DNA of 64,000 nt from Terriglobia bacterium (lineage in GTDB: Bacteria; Acidobacteriota; Terriglobia; Bryobacterales; Bryobacteraceae), in contig JAIQFK010000018.1 in NCBI GenBank assembly GCA_020073305.1, positions 62,001 to 126,000 on the forward strand. The letters run 5' to 3'. The notes under the pieces were generated by a model. That model made no database searches, was not told the origin of the DNA, and was given only the letters and a program-made list of their open reading frames with translations. Positions 1 through 8,731 of this stretch are shown here, piece after piece. Both the position numbers and the translations under genes were made by a program. How positions within the stretch are numbered: position 1 is the stretch's first letter; every line of letters starts with the position of its first letter.

Positions 1-30
1 GACCGGCCGCTGACCGAAACGGGCGGAAGC

Positions 31-496
31 ATGTCTTCGCCCTCGTGGACTCTGCTGCCGTCCGTCACACCTCGCGACCACGGCATACGCCGGAAGGAGA
101 TCGCCCAACGCGCCGAATCCTATGCCATCTCGGCTGACACCGTGGGCAAGCTCCGGTGGTCGGGCGGTGATCTCGATGGCGACCACCTCATCTGTGGTAA
201 TTTCAAACGCGACACAGGCGTGGCCTCCTTCGACGCCCGGATCGACGCCATTTCCAAGATCCAGTCAGATTTCTATTTCATCCGGGAAAGTGCCGGCGAG
301 ACACCCTTTTCCTTCTCCAAGGCTCGACATCTGCTCTGTTGATCGGAACCGGGGGCGGTGGGAACGGGATCAGGCGGCCCGCTCGGCGTGGATGGCAAAG
401 ATGAACGGCCGGCCTCCGTTGTATGAGGAATATCTGGAGGTGCCAAGGGAAAGCGCTTCAGTTCTTATCGACAGCCTACAGAAATCGGCGCCCTGA
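31..496 (+). pseudogene. Unrecognised broken ORF at window edge
   Basis: Two overlapping open frames (31-342 and 122-496) look like successive parts of one coding region joined by a frameshift. The first carries a plausible soluble stretch (LDGDHLICGNFKRDTG) to about position 300, the second a charged, protein-like tail (NGRPPLYEEYLEVPRESA) from about 350. I do not recognise the family. Upstream sequence lies outside the window, so it may be the 3' part of a longer gene. It could equally be two chance frames in GC-rich DNA. Confidence 0.2.
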
Positions 497-499
497 TCC

Positions 500-1225
500 G
501 CGGGACGAGAGTTTATCTAAGATCAATCTGAAGCTTGGCATGCGAAGGTTCACTGGCTCGCAAAAGCAGGTGACTGATGGGTCTTTCCGTGCTCGGCGTT
601 CATCTGGCGGATTATGTCTAGTCTTCCCTCGTTACTAAACGCGAGGCAGTGGCGGGCCTGTGGGCGGATTTCAACGCCCTGAGAACGGCTGCAGCAGATT
701 CCTCATTGAGACAAATGAGACAATAGCTGAGTTGGCGAGGTGCGCAAGTGGCGTAGAGCCATGCCGTGGCTCCCCATCGTGGACGCGTTTCGAACTTTTG
801 TGGCCTGCCCGCCGCCACCCATCAGAGCGGTCTTCCAGCAGATTCAACAGCTCGCGACCGGCTGAGCGATCATCCGACCATCCAACCGCAAGTCGGCTCC
901 CCGAGAGGAACCGTCTTCATAGCGGATACTGGAGAATTTGCAGGCCGGACCCGCAGGCTGACCTTGCTGTGGCGTCAGTTGTCAATGATCAGGCTACAGT
1001 TTTGAGCTTACACCCAGACTGGCGGCGCCTACTCAGTCGTGGTGGCCCAGTCAACTCAGGAACCACCTAGCGCCCATGGTGAGATTTCGGCCAGCATGTG
1101 TCGCGAAGCGAAGTTGCACCTGTCCGCTCAGGAGCTCCGGTCCGGGATTACTCCACGCGGAGGCTCGCTTTCCGACGACGATCGACCAGGGGGCGGTCTG
1201 GTATCACTGACCGGTGCTCTCGCGG
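500..1225. other. Stretch with no supportable gene
   Basis: Several short frames are open on both strands, but none has a convincing Shine-Dalgarno site, recognisable domain or protein-like composition. I see no repeat or RNA structure I can defend. It is probably intergenic or decayed sequence downstream of the membrane-protein gene that ends at 1226. Confidence 0.4.
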
Positions 1226-1789
1226 TTAGATCTGGGTCAGTCGGGATCGGACCACGTTCGCGGCTCGATAGTACATTCTGACTCCCGCCAGAAGAAGCAG
1301 AATCAGGACTGCAGGTAACGCCAACGCACTGGCGTGGATAGTCCCTTCCCTTGCGAGGGTCGCCATAGCTCGCAGGACGCCAACGAGCACCCATCCAGCC
1401 AACAGCAGCAGCAGTATGCGTCGTTCACCTTTGAACTGGCGGTCGAATTCATCAGCGAGCGCCCGGCGATAGGACTGGACGCTTTCTTCAGGACACGGCT
1501 GGCGCGATCGGTTTCGTTCTCTCAGGACCAGAACAGAACCTGCAATAGCTAGAATGGATCCCAGCCACGACATGTATACCGGCCAACTACCATCTCGGGC
1601 ACCATGCCAGTACTGTGTAGCTACCCAGAAAAAGCCGACAAGGTAGCTCACTCGTCGTCCCCAGGACAGGGGCAAATAGTCCGGGACGATCGAGTCCTCA
1701 AGTAGCGAAAATCGCGGAGCCGGTGTCGAAGCTCTTTCAATCGGTTGAGATTGCCACAGTTTGCGCAGATCCTCGCTATCACCGTTCAT
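1226..1789 (-). CDS. Multi-pass membrane protein, probable sigma-factor partner
   Basis: The likely start is the ATG at 1789, because GGGAGGG lies just upstream; it overlaps the 3' end of the ECF sigma gene by 11 bp, suggesting translational coupling. The 187-aa product begins with a soluble stretch (MNGDSEDLRKLWQSQP) and then has about four hydrophobic segments arranged as two pairs (about residues 45-65, 70-90, 125-145 and 150-172), separated by a charged linker. It lacks a recognisable zinc-binding anti-sigma motif (HxxxCxxC). By position it could hold or modulate the sigma factor at the inner membrane; that role is inferred from gene order only. Confidence 0.6.
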   Translation of the reverse strand: MNGDSEDLRKLWQSQPIERASTPAPRFSLLEDSIVPDYLPLSWGRRVSYLVGFFWVATQYWHGARDGSWPVYMSWLGSILAIAGSVLVLRERNRSRQPCPEESVQSYRRALADEFDRQFKGERRILLLLLAGWVLVGVLRAMATLAREGTIHASALALPAVLILLLLAGVRMYYRAANVVRSRLTQI

Positions 1790-2327
1790 GTTTCCCTCCC
1801 TGTCTGATGATTTCTGCAAGCGTAAAGCGTGCCCGGCTCAGCCGTGTGGCAATTGCCCCTTCAGACAGTCCGACCACATCGGATATTTCGCGATTCGATA
1901 AGCCTTCGAGGTAGAGCATCACGATCTGCCTGTCCAGTCCGCTGATACGCCGTACAGCCTCGGCAAGAAGACGACGCCGTTCTGCTTCCAACGACGCGGC
2001 CTCTGGATCGAATGAACTGGCAGATTGCATATCGAGCTCCAGTGCGTACGACGACAGATTGCGTTCTCGACGATTGCGCCGCACCGAAGCGGAGATCGCG
2101 ATATTGTGAGCAATCCGGTAAACCCACGTTCGCTCACTGGCGTCGCCCCGGAATCTTGGCAAAGCAGTCCAGATGGCGATGAGGATCTCCTGGTAGACGT
2201 CCTCCCGGTCGGCTTGTCCGGATGCATACGACAGCGTCAGCCTACGCAGTGGACCCTCATAATCATGCACGATGCGTCGAAACGTTTCGTCGCGCTCGGC
2301 CGCAGGGACAGCAGGATCTTCAGGCAT
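1779..2327 (-). CDS. ECF RNA polymerase sigma factor
   Basis: This is a 182-aa sigma-70 family factor of ECF size. Region 2 covers about residues 15-80 and includes the DVYQEILIAIWTALPRF and ERTWVYRIAHNIA segments that contact core polymerase and the -10 element. Region 4 covers about residues 118-175, with the HTH GLSNREISDVVGLSEGAIATRLSRAR. It would direct RNA polymerase to a small regulon, typically envelope or stress genes. It is followed by the overlapping membrane-protein gene, a common sigma/regulator arrangement. Family identity is confident; the regulon is unknown. Confidence 0.9.
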   Translation of the reverse strand: MPEDPAVPAAERDETFRRIVHDYEGPLRRLTLSYASGQADREDVYQEILIAIWTALPRFRGDASERTWVYRIAHNIAISASVRRNRRERNLSSYALELDMQSASSFDPEAASLEAERRRLLAEAVRRISGLDRQIVMLYLEGLSNREISDVVGLSEGAIATRLSRARFTLAEIIRQGGKHER

Positions 2328-2538
2328 CGGGGCTGCTCAAGAGTCTCATTTCATCTTTCGCTGAGATAGTCTCATCTGGAGCCAATTCCTTACGAAAATG
2401 AGGTCAACCATGGCGACCCCATCAGTGGATACGGGGATCACCCGTCCAAAACCGCAGGGCTTCACTGGCGCTCCGGGGATCCGGCGATACGCTACTGATG
2501 ACTGAAAGGGTCATCTGGTGTTTACGTCGGACCGGCGA

Positions 2539-2581
2539 ACTGCCCCCGCCACCGAGGGCAGTAGCGCCGCGCGAACGCGGC
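2539..2581 (+). promoter_or_regulatory. Tandem hairpins in leader of exchanger fragment
   Basis: Two perfect stem-loops lie back to back just upstream of the exchanger fragment: ACTGCCC (2539-2545) with GGGCAGT (2556-2562), and GCCGCG (2566-2571) with CGCGGC (2576-2581) around a CGAA loop. Cation-exchanger genes often carry structured leaders, so this may be a cis-regulatory RNA. I could not match it to a known riboswitch consensus, and strong stems arise easily in GC-rich DNA. Confidence 0.3.
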
Positions 2582-2631
2582 ACCCATGATCCCAAGGCTG
2601 TACCATCGGGATGTTGGGGAGAACGCCACCT

Positions 2632-2999
2632 TGCTTGCTTCGCTGATGCTACTGTCCGGACTCCTACTGCTCTACATCGGCGCCGAGTGGCTCGTCAAAG
2701 GTGCTGCCGGACTGGGCCGCTCCTTCGGTGTGCGGCCGCTGGTCGTGGGTCTCACTGTGGTCGCATACGGAACGTCCGCGCCGGAGCTCGTGGTGAGTGG
2801 TGTGGCCGCACTCGAGGGACGGAGCGCCATCGCTCTGGCGAATGTGGTCGGGTCCAACATCGCCAACATCGGTCTGGTGCTCGGCCTCTCGGCTAACCCG
2901 CGCGTCGTCGCGGGCGCATCTCTCAGCGCGGCGAAGTCGAACGCTGGCCGGCGCGAGCTGACCAGCCTTCAACTCAGTCCCGGCCTGGTGACCTCGTAA
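2632..2999 (+). pseudogene. N-terminal fragment of Na+/Ca2+ exchanger
   Basis: The first roughly 85 residues match the N-terminal half-repeat of CaxA/YrbG-type calcium/sodium antiporters: a first membrane helix (LLLLYIGAEWLVKGAAGLG), the ion-binding alpha-1 motif GTSAPELVVS, and NVVGSNIANIGLVLGLS. After LGLS the sequence changes to an unrelated tail and stops, whereas intact family members have about 310-370 aa and a second repeat with another acidic motif. A TTG at 2632 preceded by GGGGAG is a plausible start. The break coincides with the serine-recombinase remnant, so an insertion or deletion probably removed the rest. It is very unlikely to transport. Confidence 0.75.
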
Positions 3000-3306
3000 T
3001 GCCCGGCTCCGCTGCAAACGCCGCGCCGACCACGGTGCTGGCCCACCGCGCGCACGACCTGTTCGAAAGGCAGGAACCGGCGCAAAAACGGCGACTCCTG
3101 AATTTTCTACTCTCGAACTGCGTTTGGAAGGCCGGTGTCCTCACCGCAGAATATCGCCAACCATTTGACATGTTGGCACTTGCGCGTGAGGCTGGCGGAG
3201 GGGACGAAGCGATGAGCGGAACGAAAAACGGCCAATTTGAGAATTGGCTCCCCGGCATGGATTCGAACCACGATTACGATAAGCAACCTAGAATCTGTAA
3301 GTTGCA
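2999..3306 (+). pseudogene. C-terminal remnant of a serine recombinase
   Basis: The frame reads HDLFERQEPAQKRRLLNFLL, then a VWKAGVLTAEYRQPFDMLA segment, which is the typical extreme C-terminus of large resolvase/invertase-type recombinases. The N-terminal catalytic Ser domain and the central zinc-ribbon/recombinase domains are missing, so it cannot act. It abuts the truncated exchanger, suggesting a decayed integrative element. The last part of the frame is translated from a tRNA-like 3' end on the other strand and is probably not meaningful protein. Confidence 0.6.
3245..3272 (-). other. tRNA 3'-end-like sequence (possible att remnant)
   Basis: Read on the minus strand, this stretch has a T-arm (CGTGG, TTCGAAT loop, CCATG) followed by a seven-base acceptor half (CCGGGGA), discriminator G and an encoded CCA. 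I could not fold a convincing anticodon arm, D-arm or 5' acceptor half in the next 75 bases. It is therefore a partial tRNA, such as the duplicated 3' end left when an element integrates into a tRNA gene. The neighbouring recombinase remnant supports that reading. Confidence 0.5.
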
Positions 3307-3403
3307 GACTTTAAGAGGGTCTGAAATGCCGGATTGTTCCAGAAAGACCTCCACTCGTACGCGACCCGTACACGGGCTCTGGGATCAATGTGACCCGGAT
3401 CGC

Positions 3404-3433
3404 TTGAAGCAGGTAGGCCAAATGGCGTATCAT
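3404..3433 (+). promoter_or_regulatory. Putative promoter of the Xre-RES operon
   Basis: TTGAAG (3404-3409) and TATCAT (3428-3433) are separated by 18 bp and lie 20 bp before the antitoxin start, which has AGGAGG upstream. This fits a sigma-70 type promoter. Such pairs are usually autoregulated by the antitoxin. Confidence 0.45.
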
Positions 3434-3452
3434 AGATAGCCAGGAGGCTGGC

Positions 3453-3887
3453 ATGGAAACACAGGTTATTGCCGAAATTCTAGGCGGTCGGAAAGTCCTT
3501 GGGAGACCAATCAAGAGTCCCGACGATTTGGCGCACCTTGTTCGAAAAGGACTGCCCGCCGGTTCGGTTACGGCGCTCGCCGAGAGGCTCCGTGTCGGCA
3601 ACGCTGTTTTGTCACGCAAACTCGGCATTCCACAGCGCACTCTGACCAGACGTCTGAGCCAGGCATCGCTTCTGACGCCGGCCGAATCCGATCGTACCGT
3701 CCGCATGGCACGAGTATATGCCAATGCGGTTGAGATGATCGGCGACGAGGAAAAAGCCATTGAATGGCTGAGCACCCCGAACCGCGCGCTGGGTGGCGAT
3801 AGGCCTCTCGATCAACTCGACACCGACATGGGCGCACGTATGGTAGAAGACGTTCTCGGCCGCATTGCTTATGGCGTGTATAGTTGA
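3453..3887 (+). CDS. Xre/ParS-type antitoxin of a RES system
   Basis: This 144-aa protein has the architecture of Xre-MbcA-ParS antitoxins. An N-terminal helical DNA-binding region (about residues 25-75, including GIPQRTLTRRL) is followed by a C-terminal DUF2384 toxin-binding domain (about 85-144; YANAVEMIGDEEKAIEWLSTPNRALGG, DTDMGARMVEDVLGRIAYGV). It would neutralise the following RES toxin by occupying its active site and repress the operon. The stop codon overlaps the toxin ATG by one base (TGATG), implying translational coupling. Length and motifs are complete, so the antitoxin should be functional. Confidence 0.9.
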   Translation: METQVIAEILGGRKVLGRPIKSPDDLAHLVRKGLPAGSVTALAERLRVGNAVLSRKLGIPQRTLTRRLSQASLLTPAESDRTVRMARVYANAVEMIGDEEKAIEWLSTPNRALGGDRPLDQLDTDMGARMVEDVLGRIAYGVYS

Positions 3888-4345
3888 TGCAGTTCTGGCG
3901 AATATGCCGCCAGCGCTACGCTGCTGAGGCGGCGCGTGGTGAAGGCGCACGTCTTTATGGCGGTCGCTGGAACCGCCGCGGCGTTGGCGTTGTCTATGCG
4001 TCGACGTCGCTGGCATTGGCGGCGGTTGAAACCTTTGTAAATCTGGAACCAAATCTCCGACCAGCAGATCTCGTCTCGATTGAAGGCGAGATCCCCGAGG
4101 GAGTTGAAATCGGAAGACTTGACGCGAGCACGTTACCACGAAACTGGCACGAAACGCGAGATGAATCCTTGCGCAAATTCGGCGATGAATGGATTCGGAG
4201 TGAACACCGCGTAGCCTTGCTTGTACCATCCGCTGCGATACGCGGAGAATGGAATGTGCTACTGAATCCGGCACACGCTGATTTCTCCAAAATCGATTTC
4301 CGTAATCCGAAACCGTTTGAATTTGACGTCCGAATGTTCAGGTGA
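3887..4345 (+). CDS. RES-domain NAD+-degrading toxin
   Basis: This 152-aa protein is a full-length RES domain. The conserved Arg/Tyr/Glu-Ser pattern is visible: RLYGGRWNRRGVGVVYAS, then SLALAAVETFVN, and near the C-terminus the NVLLNPAHADF motif. Characterised relatives (MbcT, Res) deplete NAD+ by phosphorolysis or hydrolysis and halt growth when the antitoxin is lost. The ATG at 3887 is preferred because it overlaps the antitoxin stop; a TTG one codon earlier is also possible. The pair sits in a scarred accessory segment, consistent with horizontal spread. Confidence 0.9.
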   Translation: MQFWRICRQRYAAEAARGEGARLYGGRWNRRGVGVVYASTSLALAAVETFVNLEPNLRPADLVSIEGEIPEGVEIGRLDASTLPRNWHETRDESLRKFGDEWIRSEHRVALLVPSAAIRGEWNVLLNPAHADFSKIDFRNPKPFEFDVRMFR

Positions 4346-4713
4346 CGAGGTATCAGGCTCTGACGCTCGCATGGAAAAGTAGTTGACGCCGGACACTGGC
4401 TTGGCTCTGCTGCATCTACCAGGCGTTTCGCATCGCGGCGAAGCGGGTATATCACGACACTCATGCACAAAAGCGTCTTGTTGTCGAGCAAGAAGTTGGC
4501 GGTGGCATTCCGTAAAACATTCCGATTGCCATGATCCATTGTTGATCGCGGCCGGATTGCGGCGGCGAACCACTCCGTGGGAAGTGTTGCAACAGCGTTG
4601 AATGGGAAGGTCCTGTGGCGCGTTGGGTGCAATACAGCGCCGAATAAGACCATGACTGTGAGGTAAAGAGCCTCGAACTGCCGGATGAATTGCGCAAAAA
4701 AGCAAAAAAGCAC
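4346..4713. other. Intergenic stretch, no gene seen
   Basis: Open frames here overlap one another on opposite strands and lack ribosome-binding sites or recognisable motifs. The segment separates the toxin-antitoxin pair from the promoter of the TonB receptor and may contain decayed mobile DNA. Confidence 0.4.
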
Positions 4714-4742
4714 TTGACAAGGTACCGGGTCCTGTGGTATAT
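4714..4742 (+). promoter_or_regulatory. Sigma-70-like promoter of TonB receptor gene
   Basis: A consensus TTGACA (4714-4719) is followed 17 bp later by GTATAT (4737-4742), about 140 bp before the receptor ATG at 4884. The preceding A-rich tract (AAAAAAGCAAAAAAG) could act as an UP-like element. The leader between promoter and start is long enough for regulation, but I see no specific site in it. Confidence 0.5.
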
Positions 4743-4883
4743 GTCAGCGAGCAACCAGTGCCGCATTCAGCGCGCCCAAGCCCTGATTGTAAATGCGGAA
4801 CGGCACACAAAAAATGGACATTTCACTGGAAGATGCATGGGGTGGAAATCATCATCGGCTTGCGCGGAGTGGGAGGAGTTGAG

Positions 4884-7800
4884 ATGAATTCATATCGAAA
4901 TCGCGAAAATTCTTGCCTTTTCTCGCACGGAAGACTCTGGAGCGCTCTGGTCGCCCTGGGCGCTTTCTATGCTTTCTTCGTTCTGCTATCCCCGCCTGCG
5001 TTGGCCCAGGGGGCCGCAGGCAGCGTCTCGGGCGTGGCGCGCGACACGAGCGGCGCAGTGGTACCTGGCGTGTCGGTGACCATAACCAACACGGCGACGG
5101 GCGTGACCACGCCGACCGAGACGAACAATGAAGGCCTGTACTCTTTTCCCTACGTTCAGCCAGGCGTCTACGATCTCACCGCCAGCCGTCCCGGATTCCA
5201 GACGGTGAAGAAACCGGGAGTGACCGTGAATGTGACGGAGCACGTGCAGGTAAGCTTCGATTTGAAAGTCGGCAATATCGAGCAGACCGTCGAGGTCACG
5301 GGCGAGGCGCCATTGATCTCTACCGCCGATGCGACGACGGGCCAGACCATCAACCGGATGTTCGTGAACGATTTGCCGCTTTTGAACCGCACGGCGCTTG
5401 ACCTGGCATTCCTTGCGCCCGGAATCAATCAGGCGCCTAATAGTACTTATGGCACAACTACGCAGACCAGTACAACCTCTTACCAGGGGGCCAACAACTT
5501 TGTTTCTAATGGAAGCCGCAATCAGACTTCCGATACGCTAATTGATGGCGTTACGGCGGGGCAAGTGCAGGCGTCGGGTCTGTGGCTCCAGTCCGCCTAT
5601 ACCCCCTCGGTGGATGCTGTCCAGGAGTTCAAGGTACAGCAAACGAATTTCAGTGCCGAATACGGATTCACGGGCTCGACCATCGTCAACCTGATCACGC
5701 GTTCCGGCGCGAACGGCTTCCATGGCAGCGCCTACGATTTCCTGCGCAACAATGTGCTCGATTCCCAGAATTTCTTCAACAACCAGAGCACGGTGCCTAC
5801 CGTTCACGACCTTCCGCACTTAGAACGGAACGTTTATGGCGGCACTATTGGCGGCCCCATCCGCAAGAACAAAACCTTCTTCTTTTTCGACTATGAGGGC
5901 ACGCGCCAGAGTACGCTGGCGCCACCCGCGAACGCCGGAGTGCCCAGCGCGGCGGAGAAGACGGGGGACTTCCGTGAATTCTGCGCGCAAAACGGCGGCA
6001 CATACAGCTCGGCAGGCCGATGCTCCGCAACCTCCGGCCAACTGTGGGACCCCTACACCGGTGTCTACGTACCGGGCGTTGGAACCCCGCGGTCATCCTT
6101 CATTCCTTTCAACAACTTGGCTGCGTACGCGAGCCCCGGCACAAACCTGGCCCCGGGGCAGAGGCTGCCCGGGGGGCCTGTGGGCACGCCTGGGAACCTG
6201 CTTGATCCCTCCATGATGAAACTGTTTCAGTATTTCCCGGCTCCTAACCGGAACGTCGGACAGCCGGACTATAACCCGTACTTCAACTGGGTCGGGTCTG
6301 GCGCCAATAAATACAACAACGACCAGTGGGACTTGAGAATCGATCAGACTTTTAATGACCGCAACACGCTGAGCGCGAGATTTTCTCTTCAAAAGACGAC
6401 TGCGGTACCCGCGAACTGCTTTAACAACGTAGCCGATCCCTGCACGTTCTTTGCCGGAGATCACACGGGCCATCTGTTCAGCCTGCAATTCGTGCACACT
6501 TTCAGCCCGACAACGGTGCTTAGTTTTTCCTACGGCCTTACGCGCACCGCGGACAACGATCAGGGCATATCGGCCTTCTACCCGACAAGCAAGACGGATC
6601 CGGTGAGTGTGCTGGGGATGCCCTCCTACATCAACACGGGTGGCCTTAAGACCTTTCCGACAGTTATTTCCTATGGTAATGAACTAGCCGCAAATGCCGG
6701 CAACAACAGCACAGCCATTGGATCAGCCCCGTGGGCTTACCTGCGTCAAGGCCAGGAAACGCACGATTTGCTCGCTTCGCTGACTCATATACGAGGGCGC
6801 CACGAGTTGAAGTTCGGTGGCGAACTTCGCATGCACCGTTTCAACGCCGGGCAACCCGGCACTCCCAACGGACTCTTTGCCTTCGGTCCCAGCGGCACAT
6901 CGCAAAGCGGTAATTGGGATGGGAGCGGCGGTGACACCCTGGCGGATATGCTGATCGGAAGCGGGGGCAATTGGGGGCAGTACGAGATTCCCGATTTTCT
7001 TGCCACCCAAAACTTCGCCTGGGCCGGCTATGCGCAGGATGCCTTGCATGTAGGCCGGAAGCTCACGGTCACCGTCGGGCTTCGCTACGATTTGACCATG
7101 CCGCAGACGGAAAGGTACAACAGATTGAGCTGGTTCGATCCCGGTGCGCCTTCTCCATTGCTCGGGTCTAATGGGCAAGAGATCCCCGGGTACAACCTCC
7201 ACGGCGGCATGAAGTTTACCAGCCCACAACAGCGCACCGCCATGGACACTGATTACCGGGAAATTCAGCCCCGCGTCGGCATAGCGTACAGCCTGAACGA
7301 TAAAACCGTGATCCGGACCGGATACGGAATCTATTATGCGGTTTCGAACTCAGTCGCGGGTGCAAATGCGATAAGTCCTAACGCACCGGGATTTTATGCG
7401 TCTACCGCCTGGCAAACGTCGTATCCGGGCAATCCCGCTACGCCTGCGTCCCCGCTCAGCGACCCCTTCCCGTTTGGGCTGGTCCCCATCACCGGGAACT
7501 CGTTAGGACTGCTGACCAATATTGCCGCCGGTCAAACCGTAGATTATTTTCGAACACTGAACCATACGCCCTATGAGCAGTCTTGGAGTTTCGGAATTCA
7601 GCGCCAGCTGCCGGGGAATATGCTCCTCGAGACGAATTATGTCGGCAAAAAGGGAACGCATCTGTACTATGGCAACTCCGGCGATTTCAATATTAATCAT
7701 TTGGGTCCGGAAGTGGAGCAGCATATCGGAGACGCGGCGTGGAACCAGATGATGGCTACACAAGTCCCCAATCCCTTTTACAAGGCGGGCGCCACTCAGG

Positions 7801-8681
7801 GCGTTGTACAGCAGGGTTTCCTCCTCTCTCCGACGATATCTCAATGGCAGCTCGCTCTCCCCTATCCTCAATTCCAAGGAGTAGATTTCCAGGGGCCGCC
7901 GTGGTCCAATTCGAGCTATCAGGCATTGCAAGTGAGGCTTGAGAAACGCTTCTCGAATGGCCTCCAGTTGCTGGCTACCTACGTGTGGTCGAAAACGATT
8001 GACGAGGCTTCGGGTTCCGGCAACGGGTTCCCTTCCATCGGCACCGTCGATCCCAATAACCGGAAGCTGGACCGGGGGATCTCTCAATACAACATCCCGC
8101 ACGTCTTCCAGTTCAGCTACGTTTACCAGTTGCCCTTTGGCCGCGGGAAGCCCTTTGGCGCAAACATGAATCCGGTGCTTGACGCGATTATCGGAGGCTG
8201 GGAGACCACCGGCGTCTGGCGATTTGACAATGGCCAGCCCCTCTTGCTCTCACTTGCGGGAACTAATCAACCCCTGCCTACCTATGGCCAGAGGCCGGAC
8301 TTGACGGGAACGCCGCAGATCAACCCGAAGTCCAAGTGGCTCCTCCCGCTGGATCAGGGTGGCGGGTACTTTGCCAATCCGGAGGTGTTCCAGGAGCCTG
8401 CCGCATACACTATAGGAAGTGCGCCGCGAACCCTGCCGGGGATCAACGTTCCCGGCACGGCGAACGCGAGCCTGTCGCTCTTCAAGGAATTTTCGCTGAA
8501 GAGGGTTCGCGAAGGCATGCACCTCCAACTCCGTTCGGAATGGTTCAACGCCTTCAATCACCCGCAATTCGCCGCGCCCAATGCGAGCGTCGGGCAGACC
8601 GGCGCGACCGGCTTCGGGGCGATTACTAGCCAGGCAAACTTGCCACGCTCGATACAGATGGCCCTGAAGTTGTATTTTTAG
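4884..8681 (+). CDS. TonB-dependent receptor, Oar/CarboxypepD_reg type
   Basis: The ATG at 4884 is chosen because GGAGG precedes it and a signal peptide follows (hydrophobic core LVALGAFYAFFVLL, cleavage after ALA). The mature ~1,230-aa protein has an N-terminal carboxypeptidase-regulatory Ig-like domain (about residues 47-130; SVSGVARDTSGAVVPGVSVT), a plug domain (about 140-260; SVDAVQEFKVQQTNFSAEYG) and a long C-terminal beta barrel ending in the hydrophobic-aromatic signature MALKLYF. Such outer-membrane receptors import oligosaccharides or other large ligands using TonB energy. The next genes encode a TPR protein and an N-acetylglucosaminidase, so an amino-sugar-containing glycan is a reasonable ligand guess. 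Confidence 0.9.
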   Translation: MNSYRNRENSCLFSHGRLWSALVALGAFYAFFVLLSPPALAQGAAGSVSGVARDTSGAVVPGVSVTITNTATGVTTPTETNNEGLYSFPYVQPGVYDLTASRPGFQTVKKPGVTVNVTEHVQVSFDLKVGNIEQTVEVTGEAPLISTADATTGQTINRMFVNDLPLLNRTALDLAFLAPGINQAPNSTYGTTTQTSTTSYQGANNFVSNGSRNQTSDTLIDGVTAGQVQASGLWLQSAYTPSVDAVQEFKVQQTNFSAEYGFTGSTIVNLITRSGANGFHGSAYDFLRNNVLDSQNFFNNQSTVPTVHDLPHLERNVYGGTIGGPIRKNKTFFFFDYEGTRQSTLAPPANAGVPSAAEKTGDFREFCAQNGGTYSSAGRCSATSGQLWDPYTGVYVPGVGTPRSSFIPFNNLAAYASPGTNLAPGQRLPGGPVGTPGNLLDPSMMKLFQYFPAPNRNVGQPDYNPYFNWVGSGANKYNNDQWDLRIDQTFNDRNTLSARFSLQKTTAVPANCFNNVADPCTFFAGDHTGHLFSLQFVHTFSPTTVLSFSYGLTRTADNDQGISAFYPTSKTDPVSVLGMPSYINTGGLKTFPTVISYGNELAANAGNNSTAIGSAPWAYLRQGQETHDLLASLTHIRGRHELKFGGELRMHRFNAGQPGTPNGLFAFGPSGTSQSGNWDGSGGDTLADMLIGSGGNWGQYEIPDFLATQNFAWAGYAQDALHVGRKLTVTVGLRYDLTMPQTERYNRLSWFDPGAPSPLLGSNGQEIPGYNLHGGMKFTSPQQRTAMDTDYREIQPRVGIAYSLNDKTVIRTGYGIYYAVSNSVAGANAISPNAPGFYASTAWQTSYPGNPATPASPLSDPFPFGLVPITGNSLGLLTNIAAGQTVDYFRTLNHTPYEQSWSFGIQRQLPGNMLLETNYVGKKGTHLYYGNSGDFNINHLGPEVEQHIGDAAWNQMMATQVPNPFYKAGATQGVVQQGFLLSPTISQWQLALPYPQFQGVDFQGPPWSNSSYQALQVRLEKRFSNGLQLLATYVWSKTIDEASGSGNGFPSIGTVDPNNRKLDRGISQYNIPHVFQFSYVYQLPFGRGKPFGANMNPVLDAIIGGWETTGVWRFDNGQPLLLSLAGTNQPLPTYGQRPDLTGTPQINPKSKWLLPLDQGGGYFANPEVFQEPAAYTIGSAPRTLPGINVPGTANASLSLFKEFSLKRVREGMHLQLRSEWFNAFNHPQFAAPNASVGQTGATGFGAITSQANLPRSIQMALKLYF

Positions 8682-8682
8682 G

Positions 8683-8698
8683 TCAATGAGGCCATTGA
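8683..8698 (+). terminator. Small hairpin after receptor gene
   Basis: TCAATG (8683-8688) and CATTGA (8693-8698) form a perfect 6-bp stem with a 4-nt loop immediately after the receptor stop codon. No U-tract follows, so it could be a weak attenuator or mRNA-end stabiliser between the receptor and TPR genes rather than a strong terminator. Confidence 0.3.
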
Positions 8699-8731
8699 GG
8701 GTTGGGATGTAGGTAGGTAATATTGGGTCCT

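Noticed and set aside
2500-2632. yybP-ykoY manganese riboswitch
   Set aside because: The consensus loops could not be matched; only generic GC-rich hairpins are visible.
3237-3310. Peptide GMDSNHDYDKQPRICKL as part of the recombinase
   Set aside because: It is the translation of the tRNA-like sequence on the opposite strand and so is unlikely to be meaningful protein.
3240-3320. Complete tRNA gene on the minus strand
   Set aside because: Only the T-arm, acceptor 3' half and CCA are convincing; no anticodon arm or 5' acceptor partner could be found.
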